A stretch of DNA of 64,000 bases from HXMU1420-13 sp024742815 (GTDB lineage: Bacteria > Bacteroidota > Rhodothermia > Balneolales > Balneolaceae), in the NCBI GenBank assembly GCA_024742815.1, contig JANSXX010000012.1:1-64000 (forward strand), in the 5' to 3' direction. The position numbers and the translations under genes are program-made. Every line of letters begins with the position of its first letter. Within the stretch, counting starts at the first letter, position 1. Shown here piece by piece: positions 25,085 through 34,552 of the stretch. The notes under the pieces were generated by a model that worked only from the letters and a program-made list of their open reading frames with translations, was not told the origin of the DNA and searched no databases.

Positions 25085-26269
25085 TTAAAAACTAATGGTG
25101 AATTGAGTGAGAAATTCGAAATAGTTGCAGTTTTTTATCGCGGCAAATTCTTCGCTAACATATCCGAGTTGAGACTGTAATTTAAGTGAGTGACCTAAAA
25201 AGAAGTAATTGAGACCCATAGAAACTTTTTGTTGTTGCGTGAATTTACCCAACTCATTATGATGCAGGACATCCGGTTTTAAGGTGCTAAATCGAGTAGT
25301 GAGTTCGATTTTTTCGTCTACAAAATATCCAGCTTGCGTATAAAACCCTTCTCCACTGGTTTTGTCAGCATAGAAAGTTTGTCCGTCCGAAATCAAAACC
25401 TCATTGTCTACCGATCGTTTAATGTATTCTGCCTGAAACGAAAATCCATTGTACTTGAAAACAACATCGGCATACCTGTCGAAAATATCATCTTCTAATC
25501 CATCCCATACATTATTTCCAAGTTTAGTATAAGCATCTTGGTTAAAATAGAAGCCTGCACCGACGCTAAGTTTTGGTGAAATTTCACGCTGTAGATCACT
25601 TTCTATATAATCTCCACCTTTTGCGAAGCCGCCGAAAGGCAATACTTCCACACGCGACATATACGCCCAGCCACCAGAGGCAGTTTTTAGATTTTTGCCC
25701 TCGCCATGGGTAAGCGCTCCGGAGGATTTAAGCTGAAAAGTTGGGCTGAGATTAAAAGTTCTGCGAACCCGAATGCCTAAGTCGTAATCAGTAAAGAAAA
25801 AACGACTCACATTCGATCGATCCACCATCTGAAGGTTTTTAGATGTGGTTTGGAACTGCCGAAATGTGGGCGGGAAAAACTGCCCAAAGGTAATTTGAGT
25901 GTTATTATCCGGCTTCCAGGTGTACTCTGCATTTAACAGCTCTACACTTCCTCCATCCATGCCTATTTGAACTAGATAATCGAGTTTGTTGTGGAATAAA
26001 AACCCTCGAAATAACGCACGTTCTCTCCGAATTAAGTATTCACCTTGTAGGTTGTCTTGTTCGCTTACAATTTGAGTGATAGCAAGTTGCTGTTGTAAAC
26101 GAAAACCCATTCTGAATTCCATGAATCCATCGGAACTATTAAAATGTACTCCTTTTTCTGGGCTAACATTAAATACACTAGGTTGTGGCTCTCTTGGTTG
26201 GGCGTGTGCAATCAGAACTGTGTGAAAACAAAGTGCGAGTATAAAACATCCTCGCATCAGCCATTTCAT
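25085..26269 (-). CDS. Phosphate-selective porin O/P-like outer-membrane porin
   Basis: 394 residues with a signal peptide (MKWLMRGCFILAL...AHAQ). The mature protein starts with a strand FRMGFRLQQQLAITQ, then YLIRRERALFRGFLFHNKLDYLVQIG, the pattern of Bacteroidota porins of the OprP/OprO family. It ends FLTQFTISF, a C-terminal Phe as in trimeric barrels. It is the first gene of the operon, and would let the DASS substrate cross the outer membrane. Specificity for phosphate is not implied by the family name. Confidence 0.82.
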   Translation of the reverse strand: MKWLMRGCFILALCFHTVLIAHAQPREPQPSVFNVSPEKGVHFNSSDGFMEFRMGFRLQQQLAITQIVSEQDNLQGEYLIRRERALFRGFLFHNKLDYLVQIGMDGGSVELLNAEYTWKPDNNTQITFGQFFPPTFRQFQTTSKNLQMVDRSNVSRFFFTDYDLGIRVRRTFNLSPTFQLKSSGALTHGEGKNLKTASGGWAYMSRVEVLPFGGFAKGGDYIESDLQREISPKLSVGAGFYFNQDAYTKLGNNVWDGLEDDIFDRYADVVFKYNGFSFQAEYIKRSVDNEVLISDGQTFYADKTSGEGFYTQAGYFVDEKIELTTRFSTLKPDVLHHNELGKFTQQQKVSMGLNYFFLGHSLKLQSQLGYVSEEFAAIKNCNYFEFLTQFTISF

Positions 26270-26441
26270 AATCTTTTACCTCTGTTATTTTTAAAATCGA
26301 TAAATAGCTTTGTTTATTACTTTCAGCTCAAGATTACGGGCGTAATAAGAATATTATGTGAAGGTTTTTCAAGGCGATAGAAAAGAAGCGCTTCCATCAA
26401 AAAGAAATTCTTATCCACCTAAATTTGTAGTACTATTTGTT

Positions 26442-27362
26442 ATGTTTATCGATCCGGAAATATTATCAAAACTTGCATCCATAGAGCTGCGGGCAAAAAA
26501 AATAGTCGAGGGATTTATCTCTGGATTGCATCGAAGTCCTTACCACGGTTTTTCGGTAGAGTTTGCAGAGCATCGACCCTATAATGCCGGAGATGATTTT
26601 AAGCACATCGACTGGAAAGCATACGGCAAAAAAGAGCGGTTTTATGTGAAGCAATATGAGGAAGAAACCAATCTTCGCTGTTATGTAATGCTCGATACTT
26701 CTTCCTCGATGTTATACAAACATTTTGGAGTGTGGAGTAAACTTCGGTATGGTATTCATTTTGCAGCTTCGTTGATGTATTTAATGCACCGCCAACGAGA
26801 CGCTTGCGGTCTGATTCCCTTTAGTGATGGGTTGGAAACCTTTATACCTGCAAAAAGTACGTATGCGCATTTACGCCAAATTTATACGCAATTAGAACGA
26901 GAGCTAATTCACGAAGAGAAAGCAGACAAAGAGCAACGAAAAACGGCCTCAGCGCAAGCTATTCATGAAGTTGCGAAGCGGCTCAATCATCGGAGTTTGG
27001 TGGTAATAATCACTGATCTTTTTGAAAATGTTGATGAACAAGATGCCTTGGTTTCGGCGCTAAAACACTTGCGGCATCGTAAGCACGAGGTGTTATTGTT
27101 TAATGTGTTGGAACATAGAAGTGAGCGCGATTTGGCTTTTACAAATGATCGGATTGTATTCGAAGATTTGGAAACCGGTGGTGAAATCGAGGTGATTCCT
27201 TCTCAGGTACGCGCTGATTACAAAGCTAAAATCGAAGAATACACGCATGATTTCCAAATGGCTTGCAGTGAGTTTGAAATCGACTTCGAGCAAATCGATA
27301 CCGAAGGGCAGTTTGATACTTCACTTCTCGCATATTTAAATAAACGTCGCCGACTTAATTAA
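26442..27362 (+). CDS. DUF58-domain protein
   Basis: 306 residues from ATG 26442 (MFIDPEILSKLASIELRAKK). This start is chosen because the family's conserved opening follows directly, while the 28 codons upstream (frame open to 26358) look random. Diagnostic segments: HRSPYHGFSVEFAEHRPYNAG, DDFKHIDWKAYGKKERFYVK and a vWA-like DTSSSM metal site, then LVVIITDLFEN. DUF58 proteins usually sit with MoxR ATPases and vWA proteins, but neither is nearby here. No membrane segment. Function unknown. Confidence 0.88.
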   Translation: MFIDPEILSKLASIELRAKKIVEGFISGLHRSPYHGFSVEFAEHRPYNAGDDFKHIDWKAYGKKERFYVKQYEEETNLRCYVMLDTSSSMLYKHFGVWSKLRYGIHFAASLMYLMHRQRDACGLIPFSDGLETFIPAKSTYAHLRQIYTQLERELIHEEKADKEQRKTASAQAIHEVAKRLNHRSLVVIITDLFENVDEQDALVSALKHLRHRKHEVLLFNVLEHRSERDLAFTNDRIVFEDLETGGEIEVIPSQVRADYKAKIEEYTHDFQMACSEFEIDFEQIDTEGQFDTSLLAYLNKRRRLN

Positions 27363-27369
27363 TTTAAAG

Positions 27370-28311
27370 TTAGTTTAGTTTATCCAGCTCGATACGCAAA
27401 AATGGAATAAGGCTATCTGCTACAAATTGGTGACCTTCCGGCGTCCAATGCCCTCCAAAAGTTTCATATCGAAAGGAATTACTCACATCGAGAAATGGGA
27501 GGTCGAGTTGATCGACTAATGATGTAACGGATGGTTTTGGACTTTGCCCCAAAAGAATGAATGGGATGTTTTTGTTGCGTAGATCACTATCAAATTTCGT
27601 AATCAGATCTAAGGTAGGATCTTCGATGTAGATTTTGGCTTCAGCCCGGTTTTTATACCACGCAGAAACACCTAAGCGAACCAACCACAGTTTAGAGAGT
27701 CGTGGAAATTCCGCATAAAAATAACGTTCGCCTTTTGGAACAGGAGTTCCTTTTAGCTGCAGTTCAGTTGCAGTGCGCTCAAAATAGGGTTTATAGAATC
27801 CGCCGTGTCGCATGTTGGTAGAATTATCGACATGGTCGTTTTCTCCAAAATAAAGCAATACAATGGCATCAGGTTCAATGGTTTGTTCAATCTGATTGTA
27901 CCAAAGCCACTGTTGATCGGTACCGTACCCATTCACTCCTGCATTGATGATTTGATATTCAGGAAAGTGCGCTTTTAAATGGTTAGTAAAGCGCTCTTCT
28001 TGTTGCACATCGAATCCCCAAGTGAACGAATCGCCTAAAAAGAGTAGTCGTTTTCGTGCATCTTCTACGATTTCACTTTCTCTCATTCCCATCGAATTAT
28101 GTGTATAATCGATGGTTCGGCTAGCGGTGTAAGTTCCTGATGAGTTGGGAATAATCGACCATCCCAGTTCTGCATCATAGGTAAACATTGGTTCGCCCAT
28201 AATGGCATTGCTTACCGAGATATGCGCTGGGTTATACACCAAACGAAGAGCAACTTCGGCAATCATCAGCCAAAAAAAAGTGGCGCCAATCACCAAAGTT
28301 ATATTTTTCAT
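27370..28311 (-). CDS. SGNH/GDSL-family hydrolase, membrane-anchored or secreted
   Basis: 313 residues. An N-terminal hydrophobic segment (about 4-24) anchors or exports the protein. SGNH blocks: LLFLGDSFTWGFD (nucleophile Ser95), NAGVNGYGTDQQW (Gly/Asn oxyanion), YFGENDH, and a C-terminal HWTPEGHQFVAD (catalytic His). Likely an esterase acting on a cell-surface or envelope glycan ester; the substrate is unknown. It overlaps the SDR gene upstream by four bases (ATGA), so the two are co-translated. Confidence 0.85.
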   Translation of the reverse strand: MKNITLVIGATFFWLMIAEVALRLVYNPAHISVSNAIMGEPMFTYDAELGWSIIPNSSGTYTASRTIDYTHNSMGMRESEIVEDARKRLLFLGDSFTWGFDVQQEERFTNHLKAHFPEYQIINAGVNGYGTDQQWLWYNQIEQTIEPDAIVLLYFGENDHVDNSTNMRHGGFYKPYFERTATELQLKGTPVPKGERYFYAEFPRLSKLWLVRLGVSAWYKNRAEAKIYIEDPTLDLITKFDSDLRNKNIPFILLGQSPKPSVTSLVDQLDLPFLDVSNSFRYETFGGHWTPEGHQFVADSLIPFLRIELDKLN

Positions 28312-29105
28312 ATCACTTTACTGCGCTTGAGAATCCGATTTAGTAGCCAGGGCGAGATTCGTTTCATAATTAATCCAAGCCGTTCTTTCGGGCTGGATAT
28401 GTAGATTTCTTCTTTCTCTTTTTTGATGTCGCTCCAAATTCTGCTTACCATTTCGTCGGCATCCATAGCATTGCTGTGTAAGTTTCCCATCTTCCCAAAT
28501 GAGCTGCCATCCGCCGTTAAGGAGTTTTGTGTAATATTGGTTTTGATTGGGCCGGGGCAAACCATCGTAACAGCAACATTATACTCGTACATCTCTTGTC
28601 GAATACAATCAAAAATTCCTTGGAGGGCATGCTTACTAGCCGCATAGCCCGAGCGATATTTCGTGCCGAATTTTCCTGCTACACTGCTGGTAACAATAAT
28701 TTGTCCGCCTTTTTTCTCCATCATGTGTGGTAATACATATCGAGTTAAAGCGACCGATCCGAAGAAATTAATTTCCATCAACCGGCGAATGGTATCCATA
28801 TCAGTTTCGGCAAACAGCGAACGCTGGCTTACACCACCGTTATTCACCAAAACATCGACGCCCCCAAATAATTGGAGTGCTGCTTCACTTTTCGATTCTA
28901 AAGTTTCGGATTGCGCCAAGTCGAGCGTGAGTATTTTAATTCGAGTATCATCGCCACCTAATTCAGATTTAACGCGTTCGAGCTCTTCCTGTCGCCGTGA
29001 GGATAGAATCAATTTTGCGCCATCGCGATAGAAAAAACGAGCAAATGCTTCACCAATTCCCGATGATGCACCTGTTATCCAAATAGTTTTATTTTTATAG
29101 TTCAT
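28308..29105 (-). CDS. Short-chain dehydrogenase/reductase (DHRS7-like)
   Basis: 265 residues. Classical SDR: TGASSGIG (11-18), NNGG (about 88), Ser in VTSSVAGKFG, and the YAASKHA catalytic Tyr/Lys. The sequence just after, IFDCIRQEMYEYNVAVTMVCPGPIKTN, is typical of the DHRS7/SDR34 group. A C-terminal basic tail (MKRISPWLLNRILKRSKVI) may touch the membrane. Its stop overlaps the SGNH start. The substrate is unknown. Confidence 0.86.
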   Translation of the reverse strand: MNYKNKTIWITGASSGIGEAFARFFYRDGAKLILSSRRQEELERVKSELGGDDTRIKILTLDLAQSETLESKSEAALQLFGGVDVLVNNGGVSQRSLFAETDMDTIRRLMEINFFGSVALTRYVLPHMMEKKGGQIIVTSSVAGKFGTKYRSGYAASKHALQGIFDCIRQEMYEYNVAVTMVCPGPIKTNITQNSLTADGSSFGKMGNLHSNAMDADEMVSRIWSDIKKEKEEIYISSPKERLGLIMKRISPWLLNRILKRSKVI

Positions 29106-29144
29106 TCTGATAACTTTTCGCTGAACTTAATCATTTTTACTCAC

Positions 29145-29846
29145 GTGAACACCAACCATACTATTTTACTCGTCGAAGACGAAATCGAATCTGGCGAAAT
29201 GCTCGCTAACTTTCTGGAAATCAACAATTTTAATGTGCATTGGGCGAAGGATGGAAAGGAAGCGCTAGACATAATAGAAAACAATGCTAACGATCTTGAG
29301 CTGGCCGTACTCGATATAATGGTGCCGCACATGGACGGTAAAGAGATTTGTAAACACATTCGAAAACATCCGGTGATTAATGAAATCCCGGTATTGTTCC
29401 TAACTGCGCGCGATGAGGAAAAAGATGAGATCGAAGGTTTACAACTTGGTGGCGATGATTACATCAAAAAACCGGCGAGTTTAAACTTGATAAAAGCCCA
29501 TATCGAAACGTTGCTTCGTCGTAGAAATCCGGAGAAGTCGCAATGGTTACGGTATGGCAATGTATATCTCGATACCGATACCAATGAGATGTACATCAAC
29601 GATCAACAAATTGATCTCACCCATACCGAGTATGTAATTGCTGAGTTAATGTTTAAGCATCCGAAATTGGTATATAGCCGGCAAGAGATATTGGAGCATA
29701 TCACCGACGAAGAAAAATACATTTTTGACCGAACTGTAGATGTTCACATCAAAAATTTACGCATCAAGATGAAAGATGCCGGGAAACTGATCAAAACCTA
29801 TCGTGGTGTGGGGTATGGATTCAATCGGGAGTTCATTAATTCGTGA
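29145..29846 (+). CDS. OmpR/PhoB-family response regulator
   Basis: 233 residues, GTG start at 29145. Receiver: LLVEDEIES, phospho-acceptor Asp57 (LAVLDIMVP), TAR at about 87-89, Lys in DDYIKKPAS. Winged-helix output from about 135: LTHTEYVIAELMFKHPKLVYSRQEIL, then VDVHIKNLRIKM and IKTYRGVGYGF. Four-base overlap with the histidine kinase (GTGA). Targets cannot be named; the convergent MIP-channel gene and the divergent SDR/SGNH genes are neighbours. Confidence 0.92.
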   Translation: MNTNHTILLVEDEIESGEMLANFLEINNFNVHWAKDGKEALDIIENNANDLELAVLDIMVPHMDGKEICKHIRKHPVINEIPVLFLTARDEEKDEIEGLQLGGDDYIKKPASLNLIKAHIETLLRRRNPEKSQWLRYGNVYLDTDTNEMYINDQQIDLTHTEYVIAELMFKHPKLVYSRQEILEHITDEEKYIFDRTVDVHIKNLRIKMKDAGKLIKTYRGVGYGFNREFINS

Positions 29847-31246
29847 ATATCCAGCAAAAACTTGCCGTTACTTATATCACCTTACTTTCTTTTGGCGTAG
29901 TGGCAATTAGTGCATACGCAATTTTGAGTATACGCTCTTTTTTATTGGATGAAGCGATTTCTCAATTCGAAGAGGATGCCCGAACTTTTGCAGAGTCGTT
30001 AGAATTGGAAGACGATTTTACCGATCTATTTATCAAAACAACGTTTACAGCCGACCTCACCGGTTACCAAATTGCCTTGTTCGATTCATCGGGTACGGTA
30101 CTAGTAAATGCACCGGTTGATGTGCCTGAATTCGAAGATTCACGCGCCTTTATGAACGATGAGATTTTGGCTCAATTGGCTACTTCCAATCAGGTAATTC
30201 TAAATGATGAAGATTTAGATCAGGTAATCTCATTTCATTCCATAAATCGGGATATTACAGAGGTACACTTTTTACGCATCTCCAAAAATAAAAAGGAGTT
30301 GTATGCGGCGGCAGCTTCCATTCGACATTTGATTTACGGCGCCATGATTGGCTCCATTTTAGTGGTGATTTTAGTGAGTATTTACTTTGCTCGTTATTTG
30401 GGGAAACCCATCAAACAATTGGAAGAGGCTGCACTTGAAATCGCGAACGGCAATCTGGATCGGGAAATAGATCTTGAACGTCAGGATGAGTTTGGCTCGT
30501 TGGCGAAATCGCTCAATAACATGGCCGCCAAACTTAAAGATGACTACGAAAAGCTGAAGAATCTGAATGTAAAGCAGAACGAATTTTTCGCAGACATTGC
30601 CCATGAAGTACGAAACCCATTGCATACAATATCCGGAGCGATGGAAATGTTGCAATTGGAAGGATTAAGCAAGGAAAAGAAAGCGCAATACTTGCATACA
30701 GCCCAAAAACAGGTAGATCGGGTGGTACGGCTTTTTCAGGATATTAAATCGCTTCAGCGTTTTGATATGGATGAGAGTTACATCCATAAATCTACCTTTG
30801 TAATGGAAGATTTAATTGAAGAAGTGATTAAGACTTACAAACCCATCGCCAACGAAAAAAATAATGCACTCCGATTTGTGAAAAAAGGGGAGCATACTGT
30901 GTTTGCGGATTACGAAAAAATGGAGCAAGTATTGGATAACCTGGTTTCAAATGCCATCAAATATACGCACGAAGGGGAGATAAGGGTTGAATGCACCAAA
31001 GTTGGTGATGAAGTAAAAGTTTCGGTGATTGATGCCGGAATTGGAATCGGTGAGGAACACCTAGACCGGCTTTTTGATCGCTTTTATCGCACGGATAAAG
31101 CACGTAGCCGCGATAAAGGTGGTACCGGACTTGGACTTGCAGTTGTGAAGGGGATTTTGAACGCACATCAAGCGGAGATTTATGTTGAAAGCACTCCTGA
31201 TGTTGGTTCTACCTTCTATTTCTCATTACCTATTCACGAAGCTTAG
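29843..31246 (+). CDS. Membrane sensor histidine kinase (HAMP, HisKA, HATPase)
   Basis: 467 residues, GTG start overlapping the regulator stop. TM1 at about 9-31, a periplasmic sensor region of about 130 residues (32-160), TM2 at about 163-183, then HAMP. Phospho-acceptor His254 in FADIAHEVRNPLHTI; N-box NLVSNAIKYTHEG; then DAGIGIGEEHLDRLF and GGTGLGLAVV. The stimulus is not identifiable. Its 3' end overlaps the convergent MIP-channel gene by four bases. Confidence 0.92.
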   Translation: MNIQQKLAVTYITLLSFGVVAISAYAILSIRSFLLDEAISQFEEDARTFAESLELEDDFTDLFIKTTFTADLTGYQIALFDSSGTVLVNAPVDVPEFEDSRAFMNDEILAQLATSNQVILNDEDLDQVISFHSINRDITEVHFLRISKNKKELYAAAASIRHLIYGAMIGSILVVILVSIYFARYLGKPIKQLEEAALEIANGNLDREIDLERQDEFGSLAKSLNNMAAKLKDDYEKLKNLNVKQNEFFADIAHEVRNPLHTISGAMEMLQLEGLSKEKKAQYLHTAQKQVDRVVRLFQDIKSLQRFDMDESYIHKSTFVMEDLIEEVIKTYKPIANEKNNALRFVKKGEHTVFADYEKMEQVLDNLVSNAIKYTHEGEIRVECTKVGDEVKVSVIDAGIGIGEEHLDRLFDRFYRTDKARSRDKGGTGLGLAVVKGILNAHQAEIYVESTPDVGSTFYFSLPIHEA

Positions 31247-31857
31247 TCGCTGGTATACCAATGCAAAAGCGCTGCTAGGGAAGCTCCGGTTATTGGCGCT
31301 ACGGTAAACAGAGGAATGCTTTCGAACGACTTACCGCGCTCGGCCATAAAATCGATAATGGAAGTACTAATCGACATAGCCGGATTCATGTAACCACCCG
31401 ATATGGTTGCTCCTATCATAATACAAGCGGTAAGTGTAAGGCCCACACCAAGGGCATTAATTCGGAATGTTTCTTCGTGTTGATTGTTGATCAGATTTAA
31501 ATAAGCCGAAACAAAGAGAAAGGTTAAAAAAGCCTCTACACTAACCTGCTGATAGAGATTGGTTGTGGTTGGAGGTTCAACAAAAAACACCGAGTGAGTG
31601 ACCATTAGTATAATTCCGGCGGCGGCAAAAGCGCCCAATAATTGACTGGCAGAATAGCCTAAAAACATGCGAAATGTGATAGAGCGGCGTAAAAAATAGG
31701 CGAATGAAACGGCGGGATTAAAATGAGCTCCCGAGCTATACATGCCCATATAAATTAGTGCAGAGAGGGCAATCCCCAATGCAAGTGGTTCGGTAGTAAG
31801 CCCAAAAGCCAACACCAACGCCATGGTCCCGATTACTTCTATCAAGTATTTACGCAT
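31243..31857 (-). CDS. MIP-family (aquaporin-like) channel with non-canonical selectivity residue
   Basis: 204 residues, six hydrophobic segments plus two half-helices. First NPA at 47-49 (GAHFNPAVSFAYF) and second NPA at 158-160 (GGYMNPAMSIST). The Arg that normally follows the second NPA is Met161, so the aromatic/arginine filter is altered. This points to a solute other than water, possibly glycerol-like or metalloid, but this is inference. Shorter than E. coli AqpZ (about 230). It is convergent with the sensor kinase and overlaps it by four bases. Confidence 0.8.
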   Translation of the reverse strand: MRKYLIEVIGTMALVLAFGLTTEPLALGIALSALIYMGMYSSGAHFNPAVSFAYFLRRSITFRMFLGYSASQLLGAFAAAGIILMVTHSVFFVEPPTTTNLYQQVSVEAFLTFLFVSAYLNLINNQHEETFRINALGVGLTLTACIMIGATISGGYMNPAMSISTSIIDFMAERGKSFESIPLFTVAPITGASLAALLHWYTSD

Positions 31858-32036
31858 TCCTAACCGCTAAATGTACTACTGTCCTTCCAGATTGCAGGAA
31901 ACTAATTGCAACCGATAGTAATTGCAAACATCATCAAACAATCAGTGTAAATGTTGGTATATTGTGGATTCTAAGCTTTTGTGTTCATTCGAGCTACAAA
32001 AATCGGATTTTCATTATTTAATATCTCTCTCATTCT

Positions 32037-32357
32037 ATGCTTGAAAAACTGAAACAGCGTTGGAATATCCAAAGCAACACACAGATTGTTATCGTGTTTA
32101 TTGTGTTTGCTATAACCGGGTTTTCGGTACTTTATGCCAAAAAGTTAATCTATTTGTTGATTGGCGTTGATCCGGAGTGGGCGTGGTATTTTCGATTGGG
32201 GATTTGGCTGGTGGCAATTTTGCCAACTTATTATGTCCTGCTGCTGTTTTGGGGAGCGGTATTTGGGCAGCGTGAATTCTTTTTTTGGTTTGCAAAAAAA
32301 TCCTTATCAAGATTTAGACGATCTAAACCTAACAGTTCTACGACCGCTGATCATTAA
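32037..32357 (+). CDS. DUF6787-like small membrane protein
   Basis: 106 residues. Begins MLEKLKQRWNIQSNTQIVIV, then a first membrane segment with the conserved FAITGFSVLYAKK ending. A second segment is around LGIWLVAILPTYYVLLLFWG, followed by QREFFFWFAKK and a basic tail. This opening is typical of a small family widespread in Bacteroidota (DUF6787). Function unknown. It converges on the MmcQ/YjbR-like gene with a 20-base overlap of coding ends. Confidence 0.75.
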   Translation: MLEKLKQRWNIQSNTQIVIVFIVFAITGFSVLYAKKLIYLLIGVDPEWAWYFRLGIWLVAILPTYYVLLLFWGAVFGQREFFFWFAKKSLSRFRRSKPNSSTTADH

Positions 32358-32697
32358 TCAATGCTTGTACCTTTTTAGGTAAACCGGATACAATCAGATC
32401 GTACGAATGGTCGATCAGCTCGCGAATGAATTCGTCAGAAAGTGAGCCGTTCATGTCTACGGTATTCCAATGCTTTTTATTCATATGGTAACCGGCGATG
32501 ATCTCGTGATACTCCTCACGTAACTGAATGGCCCGTTCGGGATCACATTTTAGATTGATGCTTTGGAATTCATCCACATCAGCAAGAGCGAACATTTTAT
32601 TGGCCACTTTAAACACCAACACTTTGTCATCAAATGGGAAGCTTTCGGTAACTTCAGGAAAGGCTAAGCAATAATCTCGATACTCTTCGATGTTCAT
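32338..32697 (-). CDS. MmcQ/YjbR-family protein
   Basis: 119 residues. Family pattern complete: YRDYCLAFPEVTESFPFDDK, then VANKMFALADVDE, INLKCDPERAIQLREEY, and KKHWNTVDMNGSLSDEFIREL. CyaY-like fold; some members are called double wing DNA-binding proteins, but no activity is established. Stand-alone gene. Confidence 0.88.
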   Translation of the reverse strand: MNIEEYRDYCLAFPEVTESFPFDDKVLVFKVANKMFALADVDEFQSINLKCDPERAIQLREEYHEIIAGYHMNKKHWNTVDMNGSLSDEFIRELIDHSYDLIVSGLPKKVQALINDQRS

Positions 32698-32717
32698 ACT
32701 TGTGTGGTAATCGGCAA

Positions 32718-34547
32718 TTAATCATTGATGCGGTAGAGTAGCAAACCTCCACTTCTTGTTCCAATTAATAATTCGGGTATCTCATCGCTATCAATGTCCT
32801 TAAAAAGTGGAGCGCTTAAGGGTGCGGTAGCGGTTTTGAAAGGAACTTCGGCTTTTTGGAATGATGGAATGCTTGGTGATCCAACATTCTCGAAATACAA
32901 TAGACCTTCAATTTTACTGCCTGTTAATAAATCAAAGTCACCATCTCCATCGGCATCAAAAAAAGTGGGCGTACTACGATGTTTCGATTCAATACCATCG
33001 AAAAAACCATCTACATATTCAAAACTTGGTTGCTTGGTATTACCCACATTTCTAAAAAAGTGAATATCTCCACCCGACGAACCCGATACAATATCTAAAT
33101 CGCCATCATTATCTAAGTCGACTGTACGAGGTACGGCGTTACTACCTCGTGGTAATTCTACAAGTTTTTCTGTTTCGAGGTTAAATGCTCCATTCTTGTT
33201 GAGGTAAAAAGCGATATCGCCTTTCCAATTTCCCAGTAGCAGATCATGGAATCCATCGCCGTTGAGATCGGCTAGTTCCGGCGCATAATGATAGCCGTTG
33301 GGCAAAGTGAGCGTGCCTTGTACTTGAAAGTCGGGCTGTTCTTTTGATCCAATATTCTCAAAAATGTACACGAAGGAAGATTTCAAATCTGATGGATCAA
33401 TTTTGTTTGCTAATAGCATATCCATATCTCCATCACCATCAATATCGCCTACCGCAGGAATGCTTTCGTCGCCCACATCGATCTGTGACAGAAATTGTTG
33501 GGTTTGAAGTGAAAATCCGTTCGGGTTTTGCTCGTAATAGTAAAAATTTTCGGCGGTAGTTCGGTTGGCATTATACGCACCTCCCAGAACGCCAAGGAGT
33601 AAATCCGCATCGCCATCCATATTCCAATCCACTAAAGCAGGTGCATTATAGCCACTACTTTGCACAGGATTACCGGGTGGAAAGGGTTGAGGTTCGCCCT
33701 GAAAAACCGGGTTTTTACAAGTTCCTTGATTTTCAAGAAGCAGGATGCTTGGTTCAAAAAAATCGCCCCAAAAAATATCCTCATCTCCATCGCCATCGAT
33801 ATCCATGAAAGTCATGGTATTGGCGCCATGCAATGTTCCAAACTGTTTAACAATCTCAATATCTTCAAAGCGATTGGTGAGTAAGTTAAACTGAGGAATG
33901 TCGTTGGCATCGTTTCCAACGGCTTCATACCGAGAAACCGTACCGTCTAAGCTTCCGATAAACAAATCGGGGAGTCCATCGCAATCGATATCGGTTACAT
34001 TTGGAATATTCTGTCGATCTGAAAAAATGGGAGTTCCTGTGGCATCTTTTAGCGAATCGGCTACTAACACAAAATTGGGACGGCTTGCACTTCCAATATT
34101 TTTATAATAACTGATATAACTAAACGGCTGTTCGGTTAGCAGATCAAAATCTCCATCTTGATCCATATCCACGAAACGAAACCATTCACCGATATCGATG
34201 CCGGCATATTGTTCTGCCCTGAAGACGAGTGGCGACTCTGAGCCGGGATCAACATTCTCAAAAAACATGAGTTCATCGGTGTGTTCCTGCACGAATAAAT
34301 CAGGATCGCCATCGGCATCAATGTCTACAAATTGGGGGCGAGGAGTATTTAAACCGCCTAAAAACGGGTGGTCTAATTGGTTACCTTGTTGATCAGAAAC
34401 TTTGAGCCCGGCAACATCTCTTGAATAGGTGTTCGATTCGCTTCCGGATTTTGAGAGTTTGGTAGTAGATGTGCAGGATGCTGTTAAAACAACAAGCAGA
34501 GCTACAATTGGCAAAAAACGAATAACTGGAAACTCGCCCCTTTTCAT
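32718..34547 (-). CDS. FG-GAP/VCBS-repeat lipoprotein
   Basis: 609 residues. Lipoprotein signal with lipobox VVLTASC (Cys at about 25). The rest is a beta-propeller of about ten VCBS/FG-GAP units, each with a D-x-D-G-D-x-D-L/I-F Ca2+ loop (for example DIDADGDPDLFVQE, DIDGDGDMDMLLAN, DLNGDGFHDLLLGN), spaced about 45-55 residues apart. Such proteins sit on the outer surface and bind ligands or partners. It lies 5 bases after the YVTN gene and is probably in its operon. Ligand unknown. Confidence 0.85.
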   Translation of the reverse strand: MKRGEFPVIRFLPIVALLVVLTASCTSTTKLSKSGSESNTYSRDVAGLKVSDQQGNQLDHPFLGGLNTPRPQFVDIDADGDPDLFVQEHTDELMFFENVDPGSESPLVFRAEQYAGIDIGEWFRFVDMDQDGDFDLLTEQPFSYISYYKNIGSASRPNFVLVADSLKDATGTPIFSDRQNIPNVTDIDCDGLPDLFIGSLDGTVSRYEAVGNDANDIPQFNLLTNRFEDIEIVKQFGTLHGANTMTFMDIDGDGDEDIFWGDFFEPSILLLENQGTCKNPVFQGEPQPFPPGNPVQSSGYNAPALVDWNMDGDADLLLGVLGGAYNANRTTAENFYYYEQNPNGFSLQTQQFLSQIDVGDESIPAVGDIDGDGDMDMLLANKIDPSDLKSSFVYIFENIGSKEQPDFQVQGTLTLPNGYHYAPELADLNGDGFHDLLLGNWKGDIAFYLNKNGAFNLETEKLVELPRGSNAVPRTVDLDNDGDLDIVSGSSGGDIHFFRNVGNTKQPSFEYVDGFFDGIESKHRSTPTFFDADGDGDFDLLTGSKIEGLLYFENVGSPSIPSFQKAEVPFKTATAPLSAPLFKDIDSDEIPELLIGTRSGGLLLYRIND

Positions 34548-34552
34548 AGTTC

